This document shows positions 56,298-64,000 of a stretch of DNA of 64,000 bases, piece after piece; position 1 is the stretch's first letter; every line of letters begins with the position of its first letter. The stretch comes from Marchantia polymorpha subsp. ruderalis (Eukaryota; Streptophyta; Marchantiopsida; Marchantiales; Marchantiaceae), in the NCBI GenBank assembly GCA_037833965.1, contig AP031359.1:4646001-4710000 (forward strand), given 5' to 3'. The translations under genes were made by a program, and so were the position numbers. The notes beneath the pieces are model-generated. The model did no database searches, was not told the origin of the DNA, and saw only the letters and a list, made by a program, of their open reading frames with translations.

Positions 56298-58378
56298 TAT
56301 TAGTGTGCCTATGAGTTTGATGAAACTTATTAAACTGATGTGGAATGGCAGAGCAAGATAGTGAAAACTAGTAGTTTGATGATCTTTGATTTATTGATGA
56401 AAAAAAATACTTACCTGTAATGTGTTTTATTCTACTAAGAAATGTCATTGCTTGTTGAATTTTTAAATTATTCAGTAAATATTAAACATTTAAATATAAA
56501 AAAAAGTGTCTTTTGGTCACTCTTTCACTCAATAGTGTATTAACAACTGTGCTCATTTTGATCCTTTATCATATGACAAGTCGACGAAAATGGCCAACTT
56601 TATCTGCTAGATTGGAAAGCTATTGATTCGAGTGGAATGGAACACGCGAGGCAGTTCATCTGTAACAAATAAATTCAGAAAACTAGACAGACCTAGGAAG
56701 CACAGGAACAAGAGAAAAAGCATTGCAATTGTAATATGTGCCACACTGCGAAAGTGTGCAAAAGTAGTGGGAGCATTGGTTGCATAGTGTAGGATAGAGT
56801 TATAGAGTTATAAGCCAACTGTCCTGTATCGAGAGATGTGAAGTCTTCCTTGCCTACGTTCTCTGAGCTCTTCTCTGATGTACACCTTTAGAGTCCCCCG
56901 AAGAAGTCTTTGAGCTCGTCTGTACAGATATGAGACCAAACACTATAAAACTAAACTGCTTATATATATTTATATTTACACAGACGAAGTATTAAGAAGG
57001 ACAGCGGAAAACTTGGATTCACGTAAGGTCGTAAGAGCTTGAGCCTCACGGAAAACCAAATCTCGTATTCCCACTAAAGCAGATCGGGGTCTGCTTTGAT
57101 TGCAAGATCAACCAGGTCCGTGGGTCAGTGGAGTTCTCCACTGACTTCCGAAGCCCAATCCTTTGCTCTTGTACATAGTTTACAGACTGTTGCAGTTGTA
57201 TAATATGTCACTAATTTGCAATTCGAATGAAATATATGGCCAGATTTCCTGCAATATGCAAACCGCAGTGGAAGTGTCACCACTTGTATCCCACATTTTA
57301 GACGCAGTACAACGTCTACAGAAATAATTTTCCTTCACTTTCCACTGAACGGTTCATACTCGAATGTGCGTATTAATTTGCCGTTCAAGATTGAAATCTT
57401 GCTTTTGTTGCTTTAGGATGGCATGCTGCGTATCTCAATCGTGGACCACTGCAGCTGCCGCGCACTTTTCTTAGATCGTCAGAGAGACGGGAGACTTCTC
57501 CAAATCTAACTAGTTGAACATCGCAGTAAATCTTCAATCATCGCCATGAAAGAAGCCCGAAGCTACGGTGGTCAATCATGTGTTGACCACCGTAGTGTAT
57601 CTGACACTCACTCATTTATTGTACGAGCGATCAGAGAGCTAATCGGGACATTGGCCCTCCGAAGCAATTCTGTAACGAACATTTACAACTATGAGCTCAC
57701 CAGGACACTGGCCCTCTGGAGCATCTCTGTAACGAACATCAACATTAACTTCTAGTTGGGATGGGGTGTGCTTATGCTAGAAAGGTTGGTTGCTGCAAGT
57801 TCAATAGAGTTTTATGCATATCTTTAGCTGAGCTTCATCATCCTCAGGCTCCATCTTGACGAATTCTTAACATATCTTTTTGCAAAAACACTCACTACTA
57901 CGCCAATTCTTTTCTGTGTACGGTCAGGTATCTAAAACTGTCAAACAGGTGTGGCGGAGTTCTAAACGTTTTCTTTCTGTTCATATACTTTTGTCCAGAC
58001 TTCCCATATCATTATTCTAGTTACTTCTAAAATCGATGCTAATTACACCATTTTAGAATTAGAGTAACTTGTGTTTTTGCACATTAACTAAATGCAGTGG
58101 TCTCTCTTTGATGACTGTTTTATTGTCCGTTAGTCAACAGTTGTACATAGAGAATTGTGAAGTAGAGTTTTGATTTCATTCTTATGATATAACGTGCATG
58201 CTTGTTGCCCATTAAGGACTTTCTTTCCGCCGTCCAGGCTACTGCTTAGACTTAGGATGTTGGTTTCCAGCGTACAATATGTTTCTTGATCTATCACGAC
58301 ATTTCTTTGTTTACAGATGAGTTATCATCCTGGGATCATCTATAGGAGTACTTATAAAACTTCATGAATTCTGCACAG
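56298..58378. other. Interior of the large element without assigned gene
   Basis: No transposase C-terminus found. Features are a perfect palindrome at 57124-57145, a 13-bp-arm hairpin at 57563-57595, and a 57-bp direct repeat with TGGCCCTC and TCTGTAACGAACAT at 57648-57686 and 57705-57743. Confidence 0.5.
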
Positions 58379-58462
58379 GTTCTTCAAAGTCTTACTGAGG
58401 GTAGCACTCCTTCTTAGGAGCTCATTGCCACTGTTAAAAAGTTATACGAGACTAAGCTGCAG
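58379..58462 (+). pseudogene. Candidate isolated exon
   Basis: 84 bp between an AG and a GTACGC donor, exactly 28 codons, reading VLQSLTEGSTPS, a TAG, ELIATVKKLYETKLQ. The frame-neutral length and flanking splice signals suggest a real exon of either the transposase end or the start of the following gene. It contains one stop. Confidence 0.4.
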
Positions 58463-58849
58463 GTACGCATTGATCAACTTCCTGTCAAAAGCTGGGACTA
58501 CAGACAATTCATAGACTAGACATCACAGTTAGTTTTGCCTGTGCTGCTGTACAGCACAATGGATTCTAATGTGACAGTTTACATTATCTTTTGTAGCAAG
58601 GTACATACAATTTGTATCTCTTGTGATTTGCTCTATGTTCTTTGACATCAGAAAATTGGAAGGCCGCCCTTAGTAGGAACATGTAGATTTTTATACAGTA
58701 GTTACGGCACAACACCAAGAGCACATTTTGGGTGGAACTTCATTCAATATCTTCAGGAATTTGTTGACTGAATACAATGCTTATTCGTATTGGTTTATTG
58801 AACCTTGACAGAAGACTCTTGTTGCGAGCCAGCGGTGTAGTGAGCGGCC

Positions 58850-60654
58850 ATGGCGGGAGTATTTGGGGGCGAACTGGAAGAGGCGATATTGGATAAGCAC
58901 TATGCAAAGGTGCCACACGTCACCAAGAGCGGTAGGCATAATTGGAAATGCCTATTGCAAGGTTGTCCTTTTCCAAGAACATTTTCCCAAAAAAATTATA
59001 TCGAAAAGCATTGGAGGAAAGACCATGTGGACTGTCATCTCCAAATTATCTAGAAGCTTCCACCTGGACCAAAGACGACTGGAGTTTCCAAGAAGGCTGA
59101 CAAGAAAGAGTTGATTGACTCTTGTGGCAAGCATTTTGGTAATATCTGTCAACGTTGGATCAAGCACAAACAAGATAAGTTGGATTTCTTTCGAGGCGAG
59201 GTATGCAATTCTTCAATGGCAAGTTTTTTTTTTCTATTTGCATTGTTTATTTCAAATTGAATTCAAGTAGACTTCCACAAATAATTTGAGATTTATTATG
59301 TTCAGATTGCAATAACCGTATATATGTTGCAGAATTGACAGTTTGAGTTGTGTGTCTAGATTATTAAGGGGTATTTTGACCAAAAGATTTATTCTCTAAT
59401 GACGGGAGAGGATATAGGAGAATTGGAGGAGCCTCCTGTGATTTTGAGAGCCATGAGACTCGTATGCAAGAATTTCCTTCCAGGTTGGAACATGTTGAGA
59501 ATTCCAGAGTTTACAAATTTTGTCTTTGATCATCTTGACAAACTACTTGATCCCTGTAAAAGAAAGGCACAGTTTGTAGATTCTATTCAAGTGTGGGTGA
59601 AGGGAGAGCACGCCAAAAACAGAAAGAGCAGTCAACGGCGAGGTATGAAGAAGTCAGAGATTGACATTGACGAAGTTGAAGCCATGGAAGATCTTGTGGC
59701 AATCTTGAGTGCAGATGACAGTTGCAGCGATTTGAAAGCTGAGGCAAAAGAATGGATAGTATTCTGTGGTAAGTACAGTTGGATTGAACAATCCAACTGG
59801 AATCCATCTTTGGAATGTAATGAACGAATAATCTTGAAATTTCTGGATTATCTCTATAGTCCAACGGGCAAGAAAGCTAAACTTGATCTTGGAGAAACCG
59901 TTCTGAGAGGTCGAATGAAGCGCATGGCAGACCTGGGTGTCATCGAAGATGAAGAGACAGCTCGCACAAAGGTCAGACATTCTTACTCCTGACGTAAAGA
60001 TTTTCCAATTTGTAATGTTTATGTTACAATTACAGATATTGCAGTTTGGATATGATCTAAGAGTATTGTGCTTGTTATTTTTTTCAGGGTGAGATTTCAA
60101 AGTCAGCTCTTGATGAATCAAAGATGTATGGTTCCGTAGAGCCCATACAGCCATTTTTTATGTCTGTACATATATCACAGGAAGTTGAAAAGTGGGGAGC
60201 GAAGGTTGAAGTCAAGAGGATGGATGCAAAAAAACGAAATCTTCTCTTGGACTGGGGAGCGAAGTATACGGCAGACGAACATAATACGACAGACGCCTCA
60301 TATAAGATCCGTGTCAGCACACTTGAAAACAAAGGGTCGGTAAAAATGGGCTGTTGCTGCCAACAAGTGGTGGAATAAAGTTGAACTGTTTGCAATAGCG
60401 ATGTCTCTTGTTAAGGATCTTAGCAAAGGACCAGAACGTGATCGCGGCAGGAAACGTGCAAGTAAGATCGTTCCCAAGCATTTTCTTTGAGCTTTAATTT
60501 TAACTGAAATATGTTGTATCAAAATGATAATATCTGCGATTGGGTTGCTGTTATTACAGATGGGAGAACTCGTTCTTCAGATGGTAACATGGATGTAGGC
60601 GTCAAGAGAAAGCCACCTGGTGAGAGGACACGACGTGCTAACATATGGCGATGA
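58850..60654 (+). pseudogene. Second gene of the large element: zinc-finger protein, four exons
   Basis: Unknown function. Exon 1 (58850-59200) starts MAGVFGGELEEAILDKHYAK and has a C2H2-like finger: WKCLLQGCPFPRTFS then YIEKHWRKDH. It contains one stop (TAG at 59051). The intron 59201-59359 keeps frame. Exon 2 (59360-59971, 204 codons, fully open) reads PVILRAMRLVCKNFLPGW, KEWIVFCGKYSWIEQ and ERIILKFLDYLYSPTGKKAK, vaguely like the helical core-binding domain of tyrosine recombinases. The intron 59972-60088 is followed by exon 3 (60089-60461) with a frameshift near 60350. Exon 4 (60560-60654) is basic: GVKRKPPGERTRRANIWR. Three GT-AG introns preserve frame, so this was a real gene, only lightly decayed. 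No recombinase catalytic residues are seen. Confidence 0.7.
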
Positions 60655-61054
60655 GTTGAAAGTCGTACGTGAATTTTGATACTGGTTAGTTTCACTTACA
60701 AAAGTCTTAAATGGCAATTTTCATACCTGTTTTTTTTTCCACTCTACCTAGATAGGCTCCAATGTGGCTCGAAAGAAGTGGTATGGGCTTTTTTCTCCTC
60801 ATTTCTTCCTTGTAGTTGGTGTACTTGTCCTACTTTCAAAGAGGAAGCGGATAATTATATGTATTTTGAATCGGTGTTTCAGATCGCTATGCTTTTGCTT
60901 CAGTAACCATGGTAGTGTAGTTGCTTCATTCTGGAACTCAAAATCTGCTGATGTCAGTCTGAACTGGATCCTTAAAGTATTCATAAAATCACCGTTCTTG
61001 GATTCTGGGACGGTAGATCGGTATCTGATTATAATTTTGCTTTTTCTGATACAG

Positions 61055-61220
61055 CTTTTATGGTGCCAACGAAGGATGCAAGTGCGATGACAAGTCCTCA
61101 TGCAACACTTGCAATTGCAAATGAGAGAGAACACCTCCAAATTATGCTGTTTATATTCCACGAAGTCATACTCGGTCGACTGAGTATGATGAGCTGTAGC
61201 GAAAGTTTTGCAAATCATGT
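61055..61220 (+). pseudogene. Cysteine-rich CXC-like exon
   Basis: After an AG acceptor (GATACAG) the frame reads FYGANEGCKCDDKSSCNTCN, then CK, a stop, ERTPPNYAVYIPRSHTRSTE, YDEL. The C-x-C...C-x-x-C-x-C spacing resembles cysteine-rich zinc-binding CXC modules (TSO1/tesmin type), which also occur in some transposases. It could be a further exon of the preceding gene or part of a lost gene. Stops make it a pseudogene. Confidence 0.45.
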
Positions 61221-62550
61221 ATGTAGTGGCTTTAGGACGCACTCATCACTTTCTGGATGTTTGACTGTGCTTTCAGTTGACAGTTCGCAGCTTTAGAGTT
61301 TTTGTATCGAAACAAAATTGGATTAGAGCTACATCGTGCACTACACATTAACTTTTCTGTACACTCGGATTTTTCTACAGTCTCAGACTTATTTGAATTA
61401 TGAATTTGAAGCCTTGGAGGCTAATTTTGAATCCTTTTGTATTGTGAGATGTCAGCGTGGTTTTTAGTACCAGTTCGGTTCATGGAAGCTGTAAGTTAGG
61501 AGATATTCAATCTACATGGTGGCACACAGGTCGAAAGCAAAAATATAGGGTCACATGAAAGGGAGAGAAACATACCCAACAAATCTAGCTCAATGATAAG
61601 AGGTACAAAGAAAAGGAATCGGGACTACCTTCTCCATAAAAAGTCATTTCTTGTTCAAACAATATCCCCCGCCTATTTCTGTGTGTTTATATTCCTATAG
61701 AACTCTCATGACGGAAACAGGAAGACGTATACAGTACTTTTGTCTGAATTTGGAGATTTATTCTTGAACTCAATGTAGGATCACACTAAACCCTACATCA
61801 CAGAATCCTGTGTATATCTGACAACATAAATAAAGTCAGCAGAAGCATCTGCTGTAAGATTTCTGGTCATAGGTGTGTTCTGTGAACTTACTGCATGCTT
61901 AAGTGAATTAAGTTGGACCTTGGACAGTAAGTATGGAGAGTAGTGAGAACTGATTCGACAGAGGTATGTAATAGCCAAAAGGGTGGCGAGTTCCAAAGAC
62001 AATTCTTGTCTCATCCGACAGAAGTTGCCAGTTATTGAAGCTGTCATTGGTCTGGACCTTCAGTCACATTGATTCATAATTCATCTCACAAAATGTCATA
62101 TATTTGCTTCTGTTATCTGACTTTGCTCATTGCAAAATGCTCATTTCTAGGCAAGATGGACGATTATAATCAGTCAGGTCCTGAGCTATCTACATCCAGC
62201 AAAAACTCAAACTATCTCGAAACTGCAGCTGTAAATATGTTAAACGATTATATGCTCTAATATGTGACTATGTTACCAATTATGCAAGTCACACAGCCAT
62301 CTGAGAGCTTATAGGTGCACTAGACGTCGGCATAGGTGACAAAGACAACATTCTGATAGTCACACAAAACTTTAAGTGAATCTACTTTGAGATTGGACGT
62401 GCCTATCAGAGGTCTCACATTGTAAGTTTCAATGCACATCGAAAAGTTCCAAATCAAATTGTTCTGAAATTTTAGTGTTCAGATACATGTATCTGACAGA
62501 TACAGGTAGAAAAGGGTTCGAGATAGAACTATTTACTGTGTATTGTTCAC
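61221..62550. other. Interior of the large element, no gene seen
   Basis: No domain recognised. Reverse frame 61793-62047 and forward frame 62069-62260 have no motif. Confidence 0.4.
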
Positions 62551-62593
62551 ACGACTCGCTTAGTTGCACAAACTTTTACAAACGGCCGTACTA

Positions 62594-62875
62594 TACAATA
62601 TGTTATCACCGTTTGATTACAAAAATTACAGTTTGAACACTAGGGATTCCATATGAGCTATACCTCTTGCAGTTCAGTTTTAGTTTTTAGTTCCCGCAAC
62701 GTTCCAAGACACGACCGCAATCATTGTTACGGCGTAGATCATTGCAACGCAATAGATACAACGTTGCAGCCTCTACAGTGACGGCCCCTCTTCTACATGG
62801 TTGTTGGAATTTCATCCGGTTGAGTGCATCTACATGGTTGCCGGAATGTATGGTCCGCCGACCCTCCACGCAAAG
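62594..62875 (-). repeat. Right terminal inverted repeat
   Basis: Reverse complement of 54269-54545. Just inside it, 62551-62585 is a direct copy of the motif at 54110-54144, and just outside it 63088-63107 is an inverted copy. The arm is therefore more complex than the left one. Confidence 0.85.
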
Positions 62876-63222
62876 TGTTCTTATAGTCCATCGTTAGATC
62901 CGTCTGCCGGAAATCACTTTGATCTCCGGAAAATTGAGTGCCAATGAAAAACCTGCCCGGTTAGCCTGCCCGCACATTCTTCCATCTTTGGTCCAAAAGA
63001 GTAGAGTCGCAGCGAAAAGAAGAACTTCCGTCACGGGTCACTGCAGGATGACACCTGCCTGGGTCTATGAAGGCCCTATATAGGGGCTATGTATAAGTTT
63101 GTGCAGCTAAACGCGTCCGGAAGATCCGTAAGGCTTGAGCTGCTAGCTCAGACTCCAGCAGTTTCTAGCACCAATGATAGCTCTGAAACAGATGGAAGTG
63201 TCCCCAAAGACATCCAACCCCC

Positions 63223-64000
63223 TTGAGGTTGACCGGAGCTAGGGGATACCGGAACGAGAAGGAGCGAGCGATAGTTCAAGTTAAGGAGGAACTCTTGGAG
63301 GATGAACAAATAATGAAGAACATACAGACAAGCTTAGCTGCCATCAAAGTCTATTTGGATGAGAACAATAAAGCCAGACAAACGGTCCCGACCATCCAAA
63401 ATAACGTTTGGTGCACACGGTGAAAACAAGCCGAACACTATCCAAATGAGTGCCCGCATGTGTCTTTCAACGGGTCTAGTTTGTGGATAAGGAAGGATCG
63501 GTGTTCTTTGCTGAAGCCGGGTATGAGGAGGAAGAATTGGATCTAACGCTTGTTTACCAGATCAATTCGGTATATGGAAGAGATCAAGTGTTACAACCAA
63601 TGATGAGGCCGCGAGGCCTCATCAAGCCGGTACTCCGTCAATTATGGGATATTCGGCGGAAATAAACTCGGCACCGTCTAACCCGGCACGCCGTCCGGTG
63701 ACCATGGAGAGACAGCTTGTGTTTTATTTGTGGAGAAGCCATATATTACGCCTGTGAATGTCCTCTCGGATAGGTGGGCAAGGGATGCCTCTAGAACTTC
63801 AGTGTCAAAAGTGTGGGCAATATGGACATGGAGCTCTCCACTGGCAGCAATTCCCTGACCACAAATTTTTTACAATCAAGTACAGGAGTCTCTCGGAGAA
63901 CGTACCGGATTGAACTACGGCCACAAGGAGGGAGTGGAAAATCCTAACAAATGACGATTTATTTTGTTGAGCAGCAAGAAACGACCGGAGTCAACATACA
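63223..64000 (+). pseudogene. gag-like remnant with three zinc knuckles
   Basis: Open start 63223-63423 reads EELLEDEQIMKNIQTSLAAI then KVYLDENNKARQT, a helical capsid-like stretch. Three CCHC-like boxes follow in three frames. At 63412 CTR, a stop in place of C, then KQAEHYPNECP. At 63720 CFICGEAIYYACECP. At 63803 CQKCGQYGHGALHW, last C read as W. Frameshifts separate them. Tandem CCHC boxes mark nucleic-acid-binding gag proteins or related zinc-knuckle proteins. Pol is not reached before the window ends. Confidence 0.55.

Larger units (their letters stand above)
54110..63107. mobile_element. Large MULE-like element with long inverted terminal regions
   Basis: 54269-54545 is the inverted counterpart of 62594-62875 with high identity over about 280 bp, for example GGAGGGTCGGCGGACC and ATGAAATTCCAACAACCATG. 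Further out, GCTTAGTTGCACAAACTT at 54116 has an inverted match near 63088-63107, so the arms may extend to about 54110 and 63107. A direct copy of that outer motif also lies at 62551-62585. The interior holds a MULE-type transposase and a second spliced gene. I find no clear 9-bp TSD at either possible boundary. Long inverted ends plus this transposase type indicate Mutator-like. Confidence 0.7.

Noticed and set aside
1..64000. tRNA, rRNA, CRISPR or bacterial-type operon signals
   Set aside because: None seen; the window is eukaryotic with spliced gene fragments and retroelements.

Overview
The window is a transposable-element graveyard from a land-plant nuclear genome. Ty1/copia, Ty3/gypsy and Mutator-like (MULE) remnants, and intron-bearing fragments of a receptor-like kinase and a pentatricopeptide-repeat (PPR) gene, all point to an embryophyte. 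The repeated coiled-coil protein family here resembles, from memory, hypothetical proteins of liverworts such as Marchantia. That taxon guess is weak inference. I found no intact host gene, no rRNA or tRNA gene and no CRISPR array.

The most striking content is a family of at least six related elements, called A to F here. A is at 633-3936, B at 5460-8996, C at 9193-about 12095, D at about 25621-27399, E at 27400-about 29325 and F at 30115-33687. Each carries one decayed long gene: a conserved N-terminal domain, a basic linker and a long coiled coil. The three copies with both ends begin TGTGG and end in ACA, and are flanked by 5-bp target duplications: CTCCA/CTCCA for A, TGGCA/TGGCC for B and TTTCT/TTTCT for F. 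None shows long terminal repeats. A sits inside a Ty3/gypsy element and E sits inside D, so the family has moved. I could not assign it to a known superfamily.

Layout. 1-9192: reverse-strand gypsy remnant interrupted by A and followed by B. 9193-13916: truncated C, LTR-like debris, a degenerate 39-bp minisatellite and a second short-period repeat. 13917-19679: a structurally complete but coding-dead copia element with TSD, PBS, PPT and both LTRs. 19680-24848: low-information, AT-rich sequence with one LTR-like remnant. 24849-33687: an inverted LTR, then D, E and F. 33693-39500: AT-rich copia debris and an LTR with an inverted fold-back. 39500-43336: reverse-strand copia with 5' LTR. 43381-44086: a mariner-like MITE. 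44600-44994: kinase pseudogene. 46062-46250: an in-frame 21-codon repeat. 47240-50345: reverse-strand SWIM-type MULE transposase pseudogene. 53444-53750: PPR fragment. 54110-63107: a large element with long inverted terminal regions enclosing a MULE-type transposase and a second, multi-exon zinc-finger gene. 63223-64000: a gag-like remnant with three zinc knuckles.

The elements do not form a pathway. They record successive insertion, nesting, truncation and decay, the last largely by TGA-type stops.
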